The notes under the pieces: model-generated
What the model was told of the DNA's origin: nothing
The model's database searches: none
What the model saw: the letters and a program-made list of their open reading frames with translations, nothing else
Assembly (NCBI GenBank): GCA_947683425.1
Contig: CANTUQ010000108.1
Location: 1,116,001 to 1,180,000 of the forward strand
Direction: 5' to 3'
Source: Excoecaria cochinchinensis
Lineage: Eukaryota > Streptophyta > Magnoliopsida > Malpighiales > Euphorbiaceae
DNA: 64,000 bases
Position numbers and translations under genes: made by a program
Part shown: piece after piece, positions 32,397 to 45,350 of the stretch
Layout of the letters: each line of letters begins with the position of its first letter
Position numbering within the stretch: the stretch's first letter is position 1

Positions 32397-33200
32397 CTAG
32401 GGCCTTCCTAGTAGCATCGTGAAGTAGCCTGGGATAGGCATGACAACAAATTCAATTTCTGTCTCAACTGGCCCAATTCTCACCTGCGCCTTGAAAGTCA
32501 CGGCGGCTTTCCTTCCTGAATTGTCATAGGCGATGATGGTTAGGTCAGATCTGCTCAACATGTTTTCATTCAAACCAAAAGCCAGGAGTGCAACCAAAGG
32601 GCATACATTTATGGAAGAGCTGTCATCAACCATCACACAGGTGGTATGCTTACCATTGATCTGTGCCTTGATGTATAATGGGTGATTATGTTTGCAGCCC
32701 TCAGGTGGTAAATATGCATCAGAATAAATAAAATTTTCTCTTGATCTCCCTTTAATTAAATCCAATAACTCAGATGGTGAGATAGTGGTGGCAACAGTGG
32801 ACTCAGATATGGCTTCTACTAAACTCTACCTATGTGATGGAGATTGCCTCAGCAAATCCCAAATGGATATCTGAGCTGTTGTTTTCTTGAACTGTTTCAT
32901 TAACCCATCCTCCTCGGGCTCCTTTCCTACAAGTATAGGCACTGGATCTTGAGGCCTCTGTACCTTTGGAATTATCCTATCACTCCGGGTCACGGCCTGC
33001 ACCTCTTGTACCTCCTCTTCATCCCCAGAGTTCCACACGTCCTTCGGCTCATCAACTTCTTCAGCCTCGTTTTCACTTTTCGAATCCCAACATTCTATCA
33101 TGCCAACTTGAGGCTTCTCTTCACTGGCCCCCTGCTCGGGATGGATAACAGCTACATTGTCATTACCATGAAGGTCCCTTAGCACATACCACTCCGGCAA
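32397..33200 (-). pseudogene. Gag-Pol linker and aspartic protease of Tat copy 1
   Basis: Reads KKTTAQISIWDLLRQSPSHR, stop, then PPEGCKHNHPLYIKAQINGK and TTCVMVDDSSSINVCPLVAL, ending VVMPIPGYFTMLLGRP. In intact relatives the protease centre is L-D-N-G-S; here it is V-D-D-S-S, so the catalytic DxG triad is lost. Stops at 32826 and 32397 break the frame. Confidence 0.83.
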
Positions 33201-33299
33201 ATAGAACCTATCATAAAAACAGGTCGAGGAATGGCATTATACCCAGTTTTCTTTTTCTTCTCCCTCTTCTCAGGGTCAGAATTTTGTTTACTGTCGATA

Positions 33300-34775
33300 A
33301 GGTCTTGGACTCAGTCCCTTAAAGTTCTGCAGTAGTCAGTGAGATGGCCGATGTGCTGGTGAAAAGCACAATACTAATCCCCTCTATGATTCGGCTGGCC
33401 ATGACTCTTAGTCGGCCTGGCTGGCAACGGCTGAAGCTTTCCTTCTTTCATCAGTCTCTTTAAAACCCAAGATAACGACCTTCCCAAATTTGAGTACTGT
33501 CTCTTGCTCGCATCAGTGGCTAAAACTTTCGCTTTCTTTCCCAGCCGATTACTGCTGCTTCTAGCGCCACTCAACATGCCTCCTCCTTGAGGCCCATAGT
33601 TCCTTCGAGTGAAATTATCATTGCTTGCCTTCTTTGCTAAGTACTCTGCTTCGGCTTCTATGGCTATGTCCTTCAAGGATTCCCAATCCTTAAGCCCTTT
33701 CATCTTAAGCCCTTCCCTCAAGTACAGGCTTGCATTCCTGATGAATAGCCTGAGCTAATTCGATGTATCAGGCTTGTCTTTATCTCCATAACTGGATTCC
33801 TCCATCGAGTAAGGTAGTCATGGAAAAACTCACCCGACTTCTGTTACAGTAGCTCAAGGTCTTTCAGTGTCACTTCCATTTGGGTCCTATAGTCCTATTG
33901 CCTCATAAACTCCCCCGTTAGTAGATCCCAATCTTCCTTTGATCTCCTATCTAACCCGTGGTACCAATCGACTATCGGCCCCTTCAGACTAAGGCAGAAG
34001 TACTCCACCTTTTTTTTCTTTGTAAGCCCCGTGCCCTTCATGATCAGGGCGTACTGCTTGATGTGTGCTGAAGGGTCCATAGTACCGTTGAATTTTGGTA
34101 AATTTGACATCTTGAAACTCTGGGGTAGCAGCTCTTCCTCACCCAGATATATGTCTTCGGGGATGACCCCTTTCTCGGTCGATAGTAGACGTGTGATAGC
34201 CTCAATCTTTTCCTCCATCTTCTTCACCATGTCATCCTCTACCTTGGGGACTCTGTACCTCACAGCTTGAGGGATTATTGGCTCATCCTCCTCTTCCCCT
34301 AAGAAGTCATCCATCGGATCTGAAATCCTTACCCTTCTTTGTTCAGCTGGTGTCGCCGCTCTAGGCTCGATGACTAGTTGTTGCACAGTAGCAGTTGCTA
34401 TGGGAGTCTCCCCCATGACAGGTGCTTCAACCTGCTCCATAGCCGGAGCTACAGATGGTCGCCCCACATTTGGTGCCATTTGAGCGACAATATTCCCCAT
34501 CATGGCTAGCATCTTCCTTTTAAAGCCCTTAAATCTCTTTTCCAAATCTTGCATTATCAAAGCACCCGTTTCTTTCGGTAAATCTGCCATTACTGACCTA
34601 AAGGATTGTTTTGAAGAAGAATCTGAATTTTTGTCCCAACCTAAACCCGATATAGGCTCTAATCCTGACAGCTCAACCAAAGGACTTCGGGTCAATCTTC
34701 CACTGGAATTCCTAGACCACCCGAATGAATCTATGATGGCTAAAAAACTCAATTTATTAGCGTGATGCATGAATG
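33300..34775 (-). pseudogene. Gag of Tat copy 1, broken and cut at its 5' end
   Basis: Core reads FKMSNLPKFNGTMDPSAHIK, YFCLSLKGPIVDWYHGLD, LTGEFMRQ then stop at 33895. It resumes as a C-terminal part (KGLKDWESLKDIAIEAEAEY) and a zinc-like motif YCAFHQHIGHLTDYC near 33340-33375. The N-terminal end runs straight into an LTR fragment at about 34775-34795, so leader and primer-binding site are deleted. Confidence 0.82.
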
Positions 34776-34794
34776 ACATTAAAGATGCATGGTC

Positions 34795-35117
34795 GTGTTG
34801 GTGCAGTATCCACAATCACATGCAAGCAAACAGTTCGCTCCAACCCACAGGCGCACGCCGCCCTCTCTCTGTTGCGGTCCACACGAGTGGCACGCGAAAA
34901 AAATAAAAATAAAATATAAAATATAAAATATAAAAATAAATAAAAATAAAAGGAATAAAAATAAGAGTAAAAATGCAAATTTTTGAATTAAAATTTTAGA
35001 TGAACTAAGGGGATTTTCGACAAGGAAAACATCAGTATTGACACCTCTATTGGCAAGTATCATTTTCATTATCAGGTAATTCTAATTTTTGACCGACTCG
35101 GGACTCGGTGTCTACAG
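34795..35117 (-). mobile_element. Truncated middle LTR of the Tat array
   Basis: Only the sense-first part (U3 start) of the LTR is left: it matches 45040-45350 (AGGCGCACGCCGCCCTC, TGGCACGCGAAAAAAATAAA) and ends GGTGTCTACA, followed by a polypurine tract (35118-35132). About 2 kb of LTR plus the 5' leader of copy 1 are missing at the left junction. Confidence 0.75.
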
Positions 35118-35132
35118 TTGCCCCCAATTTTA
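35118..35132 (-). other. Polypurine tract of Tat copy 2
   Basis: Sense AAAATTGGGGGCAAC immediately before the LTR start. Confidence 0.75.
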
Positions 35133-35239
35133 GGGAATCTAGAACTTACGTGCCTGGGTGAGCCAAAATTTAGAAAAGAAGGAAAGAGACACGTACCTGA
35201 GGTAGTCGCTTTTTTGGACTGGAAGAGATTGTTAGCATG

Positions 35240-35490
35240 TTATCCTTTCTGAGGTGGTGCCCCCTGAGAGGTCTTCGGTTGATAGGCTGCCCCCTGAGAG
35301 GTCTTTGGTTAGCTGCCCCCTGAGAGGTCTTCAGTTGACTGGCTACTCCCTGAGAAGTCTTCAGTTGATCGCCCCCTAAAAGGTCTTCGGTGCGCCGCCC
35401 CCTGAGAGGTCTTCGGATGGTTGGCTGCCCCCTTAGAGGTCTTCGATTGATCGCCCCCTGAGAGGTCTTCGATTAGTTAGCTGCTCCCTA
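35240..35490. repeat. GAGAGGTCTTC tandem array, left part (Tat copy 2 3' UTR)
   Basis: Units of about 26-31 bp, CCCCCTGAGAGGTCTTCGGT plus a short variable tail (TGATC, TAGCTG, TGGTTGGCTG). It is interrupted by the solo LTR at 35491 and resumes at 39425. Position matches the unrelated array of copy 1. Confidence 0.93.
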
Positions 35491-35965
35491 TGTAACACCC
35501 CCTACGTCCCCATTGGAAGGACGCGGGTGTGCTACCAACGCTCGCTCACATACATGCACGCATACACTAAGCGGAAGCATGCAATCGTGCAAAAACACGG
35601 GAAATTAAAAACTTACCTTAAGAAGCAAAACTGGACGGTAATAACTCACACACACACCGGTGCTAAGCAGAGCATATACACATGCATGCACACATTCAAT
35701 CATCCAATCAGCAGAAGCATAAGGCGAATGATAGAACTGAGGAATAACTTAATACAGAAATATAATAACCTTTACATGGTCCAAATATTACACTAAAAAT
35801 CTTACATATAATTACATATACATAAAACTAGAGAAGAACAAAAGCCAAAATACAGAGGTTGAGCAATGATACAAAACTTCTAACTCCTACGTGGCCGACC
35901 TTGCAGACGTGCGACTCGAACCGAACCAAACCAAACCTACCACCTGCAGGGGAAAAGAGCCCGTG

Positions 35966-35983
35966 CTAAGCGATAACGCTTAG
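35966..35983 (-). other. CTAAGCG/CGCTTAG hairpin of solo LTR 35491
   Basis: Perfect 7-bp stem with loop ATAA, next to a CCGTG remnant of the partner hairpin. Confidence 0.72.
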
Positions 35984-37356
35984 TGGGGAGAACACACACA
36001 AGTAAAATGGATGGCCATTCACAATGGTCGCCAAAGTATAACACAGTCACAAATGGCATATGCAATTATAAATATACCATGCATTTAAGATTATATCCAT
36101 AAAAACGTACACATTACTTGAGTACTCAACTCAATAACAAAATCATGCAGTTACCACTTTCCTAAAATCATATTAGTCGAACTGATGCAATAGAAGGTCT
36201 CACAAAATACAAGTATTAACATGCAGAAGTACTTACATTCTTATCCGCATATACTTACCGAGGTATCAAGTATCAGCCTCTTACCGAGCACAGTCACAAG
36301 GGGTATTACGCATGCAACTATCATGCCAGAGTACTCACGCATAAGCGGAAACCCATTCACATGCAACACAATTTCCATATAATAATGTACCAAACTATCA
36401 TGCTAAGAACACTAGCTATCTAAGCTTACATTTGTCATGCCATAGCACACATTAGCCGAACCCAAGGGAGGACGTCAAACACTAACACATTCAAATGGAA
36501 AAAGTACATAGCCCTAATATATATATATACATCCTTGCGTACCAAGGCCAGGCATTTAGAAAATGCCCACATTCACGACTCATGTCAATCGAATCAAAGC
36601 AGGCAGAGTATTACGTAAGATACAAGTATATCATGCAATTACGCATACAAATTAACTTTCACTTACCGAATTCACGGGCATCAGATGTCGGAGATTTCAT
36701 ATCCATAGTTATTAACTATCATGCAGAAATTACACCATTATCATGCAATATCCCTAGAGGTCTAATCATACAAATATCATGCCTTAAATGTAGACACATG
36801 ACCACACGCCGAAATCACTACAATAGGAAAAACTAGAGAGAGAGAGAGAGCACATAATATAACACGCTAATTACGACATTCCAAGGTCAAGAGCACATTC
36901 ATACGTATCTTGAATCAAGTACTTCACCATAACAGTCAATAGTACAAAATCACGTTTGTGTACTTGCTTATTAACCATAGCATTCAGCAATGCAATTTTG
37001 CATTCGTATACCCATTAATTCATATGCTTATAGACATACTAATCGAATTCACATCCTCAAAAGCATGGCATAATAAAGTATATTCATGGCATTAGAACAA
37101 TTATGATCACAGTCATACACGTCTTAATTCCGGTACTTATTTCCACAACCGATGGCATACAATTGAATTCACAATATGATATACATATACATATATATAT
37201 ATACAGATAAACATGTTCAATTTACTTATTTGAGTCACACTCAACCCATTCAAAAATTCATAATCACCTTCAGATACATAACCGATTCACATATCCAAAA
37301 TAAATATCATTCGAATATCATATTCTCTTGTTCATATTAGACAAAACAAACAGAAT

Positions 37357-37639
37357 ACCTACTGACTCAAAGTAGTGGATAACGAGTAAACGCATGGCGG
37401 TACCTTACGGGTACGAATCGAACGCATGGCGGTACCTTACGGGTACGAATCGCAAATCGTTTTATTTTATCACATTCAAAACATTTTTCTAAGGGGGATC
37501 TTAAACAAGATCCAAAACACATTAAGGGTTCGTGAGGAAGCAAACGGGGACCTGATCAGGGTCCAAAATCGAAAGGTGCTGCAGCTAAAGAGACTCTATT
37601 AGGCATGCCTAACTATCCACTATACTAACTCTAGCAGGT
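37357..37639 (-). other. Multi-arm structured module, solo LTR 35491
   Basis: Closed by ACCTAC with GCAGGT; in sense this is ACCUGC with GUAGGU, one G.U wobble, while the plus strand would have a mismatch. GTGGATA/TATCCAC follow. Arms: two GGTACC/GGGTAC copies (37399 and 37430 area), GGATCTT-AAAC-AAGATCC (a compensated version of GAATCTT/AAGATTC in A), GGACC/GGTCC, GCTGCAGC, TTAGGCATGCCTAA. The GGTTC arm has lost one pair (GGAAGC). Confidence 0.77.
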
Positions 37640-37876
37640 CATGCATAACACAAATCTGGTTTCGAGTCACGCAATATAATTCAAAATATTAATCATGCAT
37701 AATCCATTCAATCCATTCTATAATATCTCAAAATCATATATATAAATATATGCACATTCGTGTCGTGGATTCACGTTCGTATAATTCATAAATTAACAGG
37801 TATAGGACTTATAGGCACTAAAAGAAACTGGAGTTCAAAACCAAACACCAAAAGAGAATTCATTCAATATAACAAG

Positions 37877-38222
37877 GTTGTCGCGCTCGCGACATCTGTC
37901 GCGCTCACGACAGAGACCATAGTCCCTTCGCTGTAGGCGCGCGATGGACCTCGCGATCGCGGGAAGGAGAGAAAGCCTGGCTCAGTCGCGGTCGCGATAG
38001 AGAGTTTAAACATCGCTGTCGTGGGCTCGCGATAGATCGCGTGCTCCCGCCAGCATAGGCCAGCATTGCGCTTTATCGCGATCGCGACACCATCGCGCTC
38101 GCGACAGAGAGCGCCCAACAGCTTTTGCTATCGCGAGCTCACGACAGGGTCGTGTGCTCGTGACAGCATAGCCCAAAATCACGGGTCTCTGTTGCGCTCG
38201 CGACAGTGTCGCTATCATGACA
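37877..38222. repeat. Palindrome cluster of solo LTR 35491 (TCGCGA type)
   Basis: Dense TGTCGCGA/TCGCGACA and CTCGCGA-type inverted repeats, quite unlike those of A, B, C or F but in the same LTR position. Confidence 0.82.
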
Positions 38223-38636
38223 GAGTAGTGATTTCCAAAATCTGTAGAATTCTGCAGATTTCATCCTCTCCCAAAACTCACACACGCGAACACACAAATC
38301 ACATCTAATAGCCTCTTACCTCAAATCCAACCACCCATCACCACTATCAACATAAATCACAACATCAAATACCAAGAATTCAAACTAAATCATGCCAATA
38401 ACAACCTCAATTTACTCAATTTGAAAAATTAATACTATTTATCATCATCACACTCAAGAACACAATTAAGTTCATCCAACTACATTTGAGTTTCCTTAAC
38501 ACATCTAAAACAAAACCCACAACATATGGACCATAAAACACATCAAAATCACCAAACTTTCCAGAAATCAAATATAAACACACATATACACACAAACTTG
38601 ATCCTAGAAAAGAAAAGGGCATAAACACTCCCAAAC

Positions 38637-38713
38637 CTCTTTCGAAGCACAATCCACAAACTTTTCAAGCTTTAAATCTTCCTTGCCCTTGAGCTTTCTC
38701 TTGCCACCCAAAA
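38637..38713 (-). other. Predicted 77-nt internal exon in solo LTR 35491
   Basis: Sense acceptor TTTGTGCAAG, donor AG|GTTTGGG; open in the frame reading LGGKRKLKGKEDLKLEKF. Intron 1 is 38714-38829 (116 nt) from a GTATGT donor, with CTTCTTCTTC inside. Confidence 0.58.
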
Positions 38714-39424
38714 CTTGCACAAACCAAAACCCACAAAATCACTTAATCTAAACCCTAACTCAAATAAGACCAAAAGAAGAAGAAGAGGAAGAACCCAAAT
38801 ACTGTAAATCCAAAAATCCAAACACATACCTCTTTAATCTTGATCCAAAAACTTAATCAAAGCACCCCATAGCAAGCACAACATCGGGCCAAAAGAGAAG
38901 GAAAGGAAAAATAAAAAATGGAGAAGAGAAAAAGAAGAGGAGGCGTGAGAGGGAGGGGGAGAACGGGAATAAATTCTGTGTTCCCTCTCTCTCTCTCTCT
39001 TTTCTTCTTTCCTTCATTCAATGCTCACCAACCATGCCACATGGCAAGCTCTCACTGGACCACAATCCCACCTATTGACTTAATGTACCAACACACCATA
39101 CAACACATGCACCGTAGTTGCTCCCTCAAATCAATAACTTCAATTCCATTGCACCAAACACTTACCTCACTAGATAATTCTTGGGTAGATATTTTCCAAC
39201 CTTAGTACCATACACACAATCCACTAGATAAATGCCACAACAAAACACCCTACAACCATACACCACATGCACACCAAATAATTTCCCACACTTAACTTAT
39301 TTAATTAATTACTTTGCAATTCGATCCTTATCATCCAAATTCCTCATGCACAAATTACCGAAATACCCTTCACTTATCCGACTAAGCTTGCCGATTCCGA
39401 CTAGGCCCGATTTGGGGTGTGACA

Positions 39425-40095
39425 CCCTGAGAAGTCTTCAGTTAATCGCCCCTTAAGAGGTCTTCGGTTGATTGCTCCCTGAGAGGTCTTCGGTTAGTTG
39501 GCTGCTCCCTGAGAAGTCTTCGGTTTATCGCCCCTTGAGAGGTCTTCGGTTCGTTGGCTGCCCCCTGAGAGGTCTTCGAATAGCTGCCCCCTGAGAGGTC
39601 TTCGGTTGATCGCCCCCTGAGAGGTCTTCGGTTCGCCGCCCCCTGAGAGGTCTTCTACTAGCTGACCCCTGAGAGGTCTTCAATTAGCTACCCCCTAAGA
39701 GGTGTTCGGATGGTTGCCCCCTGAGAGGTCTTCGATTAGCTGGCTGCTCCCTGAGAAGTCTTCGGCTGATCGCGCCCCGAGAGGTCTTCGGTTTGCCGTC
39801 CCCTGAGAGGTCTTCGACTAGGTGCCCCCTGAGAGGTCTTCGATTAGCTGCCCCCTAAGAGGTCTTCGGATGGTTGCCCTTTAAGAGGTCTTTGATTAGC
39901 TAGCCCTAAGAGGTCTTTGGTTGATCGCCCCCTGAGAGGTTTTCGATTCGCCGCCCCCTGAGAGGTCTTCGACTAATCCCCCTCTGAGAGGTCTTCGATT
40001 TGCTGCCCCCTGAGAGGTCTGCGATTAGCTGCCCCCTGAGAGGTCTTCGGTTGATCATCCCCTGAGAGGTCTTCAATGCTGCCCCCTGAAAGGTG
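39425..40095. repeat. GAGAGGTCTTC tandem array, right part
   Basis: Continuation of the array split by the solo LTR: roughly 23 further units of 26-31 bp ending near 40095. Short tails alternate irregularly among units. Confidence 0.93.
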
Positions 40096-40199
40096 TTCTG
40101 ATGGTTGGCTAGATTGAATTGGTGTTTTGATCGATGTCATCCCCTGCCTTTTGTCGGTTCTCTCTTTCTGCAAGACTTAGAAAGCCAAATATGCATGAA

Positions 40200-41050
40200 A
40201 AATAGTGAGCATGCACGTGAGATATATATGTAGGCGGTAATGTAGGACAAGAATTCGTCTAAGTGGATTTGGAGATGATAGCCGGTTTGGTCGTAAGTTA
40301 CAGCAGGATCGGAGCCCCCTGGAATTGCTTTTGAATTTTATGCCTCTAGGGGATTATGAGGCTCTCATCTGAAACCTGTAATTATTTTTCAAAGATAGTG
40401 AGTCCCTAGTGGATTTTCACACTAGCTTTTCTTAGCGGGAGATACGCCCTTTTCGGATTTTCACATAACCCTATGCCTTATTTTTTGCATGGAATGGACC
40501 CAACCCAATCTAGCAGCTTTTATTCACTTTATTTTTTTTTGTAGGACAGACTGCCTGTGCCCAGGTTTTTGCCCTGCCCTTTGGCCTAATTTTTTCTTAG
40601 AGCGCTAATTACGGTTTTTATCTCTAACGGCCTTTTTTTTTTAGAGTGGCTGAAATTGTTACCAAAGATCTTTCAGGTATGATTGGCATGTACTTATGTC
40701 TCAGATTATGGTTGTATAAGTTTGATTCCAATCATGAGGGTCCTATAGAATTGGCCTCACAGTTGATAGCTGGATGAGTCGACTGACGTGTTTGAATGGC
40801 TAGAGGATCAAAGGCCAGATAGTAACAATGCGCTGATTTTATGCTGGGACCAAATAATTTTGGTTATGCAAGATGAGCTGCTCTTGTTGGGGACTATACC
40901 CTCGCTTCCATAAGTGCATGTAAGAGAAAGGTACTCAGCGCCACGATAGATAATAGGACCCGTCGGCTTAGGCATCTGGTCGGTGAGAGCAGAAGTAGAG
41001 TATAGCCATTTAGATTTCACACATTCAGTAATGAATGATGTTTATCTTTT
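40200..41050 (+). pseudogene. Remnant of antisense extra ORF and its intron, Tat copy 2
   Basis: Matches 27660-27930: CCCTAGTGGATTTTCACACTAG, CCCAACCCAATCTAG, TTTTTTTGTAG near 40545. The donor equivalent is mutated (AAAGATAGTG for AAAGGTAGTG). Downstream coding is not readable. Confidence 0.42.
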
Positions 41051-43261
41051 TATAAAAGAACTAGGAAATGATGAGTTAAACTACTTTTGTTTTATACTTA
41101 TCCGCAAAATTGTGTACATTTGAGATTGATTTCTCAATGCATGATCAGCATTTAACATGGATTCAGAATGCAAAATTACATCTAATCTCGGAATGGTTCT
41201 TGTAAGCATCAGACTCCTGTTTCCAATCAGCCGTCTCGGGTTTTCTTGATTGGATATTTTCTCTCAAGCCTCTAATTTTTGACCAAGACGTCTTTTTTTT
41301 CGATTTTCATCCTGACGAGGCGCCCAAGTTTAGCAAAGCCGCCTTTTTTCGATTTTCAACCCGCAGGGCATTTATTCTCTTCTTTTGATTTTTAGTCTTT
41401 AGCCATGGACCTCCTTGGGTCTGTTGATGCTGATTAGTTCTCTGAACCTACTTCCCTTGCTGTCTGTCAGAATGCTGCTCCCTTGGATAACAACTTTTGA
41501 AGAACAAATGTGTTTTTATACATTGGCCTGAATTTACCTCGTCCGGAACACTCGGACCTATTTGCTCGAAGACCAAATCTCACTCTTTCAATAGGGTGCT
41601 TCTTGACTTTCTTCCAAAACGATTGAACAAGGTGTTTTCTAATAGATCTGATTGCGATAGTAATCCTAAAACCTGTTTCCATTTAATGTGCTGTAGCTAC
41701 TGTAGCCGTTGCTTCCATGATTGCCCCTTAAAGATTTCACGTGCTTCAACGGGCAGTAGTGCTTTCCCCCCAAGCATCGAGGAATAAAGCGTGACTTTTG
41801 TAAGGGCTCCAATTGCAGACCCCATAACGGGTCTACTCCATAACCTTTTTGGCCTTCCTCTTATTTTGTATCTTAGCTGTATGTCATCAGCTCACCTCTT
41901 ATATTGTACACCCTTTATACTGATGAACTAGGTGGATAGCTTGTGGAATAGTCTTCAGGTCTTTTCAGTATCCAAGAAGAATAGCAAAATATAGGTATGT
42001 CTCTCGTACTGCACACCCTCTATACTGATGAACTGGGTGGCTAGCTTGTGAATCAGTTTTTAGGTCCTTTTCAATATCAAAGAAGAACAACAAAATGCGG
42101 GTATGTGTAGATCAGTGGGATTTGAACAAAGCTTGCTCCTAGATAACTTTCCCTTGCCCTACGTTGATAATTTATTCTCTATTTTTTTTCTCTCTCTTTT
42201 TTTTATTTTTTTTGTTTTCTTTTTTTTTTATTTTTTTGTTTTTTTTTTTTTGCGTACATTTTTCCTCTCCCCAACAAACTTCGTCCAAATCCTGATACTT
42301 TACACATACGCGCACTTCTCTTCTTAACCACTGGGGATGTCGTTGATCTACCTAGTTGGGCATTGCACTTCAGTAAGAATTTTAGCCCTGGTTCTGCTTA
42401 TGGATTCCCCCCTTTAACCTTTTTTCTCCCTCCTGGCTTGAATCTTCTGGGCTTCCGCTTGGCTGGTTCATGATCGGGATACACTGGCATAGCATTTTTG
42501 GCGACTTCATGATTATCTCTTGGCATGTCTTCACAAGTCCAGGCAAAGACTTTTTATTTCATTTTTTTTATTTTCTCTCTTTTTAATCTCTCTTTAGGAG
42601 TCATAATAGATGCTATCAAGATTTTCTTTGGGTTCCCCAAAGTTTCGAGATCAAATGGAATGGCATTAATTGAATCGATGTCAAATATAAATGTGTCATA
42701 ATTATGCATAATGAAATCACAAGAAACATCACACAAATAAGTGAAATCATTCATTTTATTCAACAAAAACCAGAATTAAAAAAGTCATCATCAAATAGTT
42801 ATGGGATAAAAAGAACATCTGAATAGCTATCATCTTCTAGCTTCCATCAGTACGGCTATTTCGGCCAATGGTTCATCACCATCCGCGGGAACCATCTTCC
42901 TTCCCCACTTAGGTACTTAATTTATCTTCCTCCCCTTCTTTCGCTGTTCCGGGTCAGAGATCTACTTAATATCAATGAGGTCTTGAACACGATGCCTCAA
43001 GGTCTTGCAGTCATCTGTAGTATGCCCTGTGTGCTGGTGGAAGGCACAATATTGATGCGCCTTGTGATCGAGATGTCCTTGGTTTCCTGCGGGCCTAGCT
43101 GGCAATGACTGCAACATTCCCCCCTTCATTAGCTTCTCGAAGACCCATGACAAAGGTCTGCCCAGATCAGAATAGTGCTTTTGAGCTATCTCAGCCATTG
43201 GTACTTTCCCTGTCCTCTTAACATTGCACTTACCATTGTTACGCGTGCTTCGACGTCGCAA
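41051..43261 (-). pseudogene. Deleted gag-pol remnants of Tat copy 2
   Basis: Three islands keep the order of copy 1: integrase C-terminus at 41467-41682 (KVKKHPIE, GKFRPMYKNTFVLQKLLSKG), protease-RT linker at 42554-42766 (LNKMNDFTYLCDVSCDFIMH), and Gag C-terminus at 42962-43261 (LSWVFEKLMKGGMLQSLPAR, YCAFHQHTGHTTDDCKTL). RT, both RNases H and most of integrase are gone. Poly-T-rich filler lies at 42180-42255. Gag runs directly into the LTR at 43263 with leader and primer-binding site lost. Confidence 0.8.
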
Positions 43262-43262
43262 C

Positions 43263-44129
43263 TGTGACGCGCGCCGAACCGAGCAATGGCCCTCGTTTGA
43301 ACCCGCTTTTAGGATTCGAGAGATTGGTTCGCGTCTTTTTGATCATGGGCGCCATGTGACGTCTTAGATGCTTCCTTCCCAATAGAACATTGGAAAGGAA
43401 CATCTAGCCCCATGGCACCTTTGGGCACTTTTGAGGTATTTTGGAATTGCCACCCAATTTACAAGAAATTGGGAAAGTTCTCTAACCTCTTATTGGTCTA
43501 GACCAAAGATTGGTGTTCGGAACTTCACTCTTATTTATGCTTTGGTTAATTATAAGTGAGTTTTTAACTTTCTAAAATTATACCTCTTATCTCACACTAT
43601 TTATGCATTTAATATCACAAGCATTCAGAAGCAATAAAAGGAAAGCAAAAAAGAAAGCGATGAATAAAGCAATAAAGGAAAGCAGTACACACACCGAGCA
43701 CACAATTATAAGAAAAATTGGGGTGGAATACAACCCCCTTAAAAGAAGATTAAAAGTGTGAATTGGGATGGAATACAATCCCAAATGGAAATTAAATAAT
43801 GTTGCCACAAAATTAATTACAAGGGCCCAAAAGAAAATGAAGATAAATTTAGACAATAAAAAAAAATCAAACATATGAAAAACATACATAAATCGGGACA
43901 TTCGTTTGGTTTAGAAACATTGGTTCGTTTGTGCTTATTTGAGGGTTTAGGAACATTGGTTCCTTCGCGATTATTTAAAGAGGGTTCGAAGAGTTATTCG
44001 ATTGCTAGTTTGAAAAACCGGGATAAGTGATCCCATTTTTGGAGAAAATTTAACTCTTCATTTTATTGTGTCATTTTACATTGCTTGGCTAATAATAGGA
44101 GATGAACATAAGATGACAACGAGCATATC

Positions 44130-44161
<32 letters not shown>

Positions 44162-44181
44162 GACAGAAAAACAATAACAGC

Positions 44182-44259
<78 letters not shown>

Positions 44260-45350
44260 GTAATAATAATAATAATAATAATAATGATAAAAAGAAGAAG
44301 AGGATTGTCGACAGACAAATAAAAAGGGGTAAAATCACACAAATAGGATTAAGAGGAAAACCACATGAGAACCAAATAAACAACTAAACAACAATGTCAA
44401 CAGTAACAAGCAACAAATAACAATATTAATAGCAACAAATAATAAGTGAAAATAAAACAAGAATGGGTCCAAAGTGTTTTCCCTCATAATTTATGGATCG
44501 AAAAATAGGATGTCTCGATTCGTTCTCCTTGTCGAAATTTGTGGTGATAAATACTTGAGGATAATATGAAAATATGTGTTAAAAATAGGGTAACTCAAGA
44601 AAATATTTTTGATGAAAGTATTTGTGATGGATGATTGAGCAAAGAAAATTTATTTTTCTTGCTCAAATCAAACCAAAGATAAATATTTGTTAGAGAAGAA
44701 AAGATGGGAAATTTTTTTTTTTACGATAGCTCTCGGCTGCTCTTGGTTGAGAGAAAATTCTTTATCCTTTTTTGAATGAAAATTGCAGCCCCCTCTCAAA
44801 TGAAGGCTAAGTCCTCATTTGTTTTCTCTGGATTATCCCAAAATGGGAAAAAACAAAATGTTCTTTTCATTTTTGGTTATCCGAGATTTGCACCAAATTG
44901 TGAAAGAAGCGGGAAAATCGACTGGAAATCACAGGTGACGCAGAACGAAAATGATCGCGCAGGGCCAAAATGGTCGCGGGTGGAACCCTGCAGCTCGTGC
45001 CCCCACGGGCTATGGGTGTGCGTCGCGACTGCGAGGCGCGCCCCCGTGCCCTCGGCAGTACACGCCCTCGACAGCACGCGCGCGCCCGCAGGCGCACACC
45101 GCCCTCGATTTTGCGTGGCCCACATGAGTGGCACACAAAAAAAAAAATAAAAATAAAAAATAAAAAATAAAAAAAAATAAAAATAAAAGGAATAAAAAAA
45201 AGAGTAAAAATGCAAATTTTTCAATTAAAATTTTAGATGAACTAAGGGGATTTTCGACAAGGAAAACATCATTATTGACACCTCTACTTGTGGCAAGTAT
45301 CATTTTCATCATCTGATAATTCTGATTTTGGACCGACTTGGGACCCGGTG
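43263..45350 (-). mobile_element. Tat array, right LTR (cut by element C)
   Basis: Starts TGTGACGCGCG like 23759 and runs to GGACCCGGTG, where C is inserted; the expected TCTACA end is not in the window. It holds an AAT array (44130-44286), a GC-rich block (44940-45125) and A-rich simple repeats (45136-45205). C's left flank, a candidate target duplication, is CGGTG. Confidence 0.8.
44130..44286. repeat. (AAT)n microsatellite in Tat LTR
   Basis: Near-perfect AAT tract with a short non-repeat break near 44157-44183. Same site as 24956-25200 in the other LTR. Confidence 0.95.

Larger units (their letters stand above)
35491..39424 (-). mobile_element. Solo LTR, E family (3934 bp)
   Basis: TGTAACACC to GTGTGACA, flanked by CCCTA (35486-35490) and CCCTG (39425-39429), a 5-bp target duplication with one change; the array unit reads CCCTGAGA, so the left copy mutated. 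No internal region, so an LTR-LTR recombination product. Same family as E. Part order shows minus orientation. ORFs inside are not credible as genes. Confidence 0.92.

Noticed and set aside
37864..38308. ORFs in the TCGCGA palindrome block of solo LTR 35491
   Set aside because: Read through palindromes on both strands with no conservation in LTR E.
38918..39205. 95-codon ORF starting MEKRKRRGGVRGRG
   Set aside because: Lies antisense to the LTR leader of solo LTR 35491; composition from GA-rich simple sequence. Similar shadows at 47604-47849.
35240..40095. Regular GAGAGGTCTTC repeats as a possible CRISPR array
   Set aside because: Tails are only a few bases, there are no cas genes, and the context is a plant retrotransposon 3' UTR.
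44776..45312. Several ORFs of about 60-125 codons at the end of the Tat LTR
   Set aside because: They overlap each other on both strands across the GC-rich block and A-rich repeats; no family pattern.
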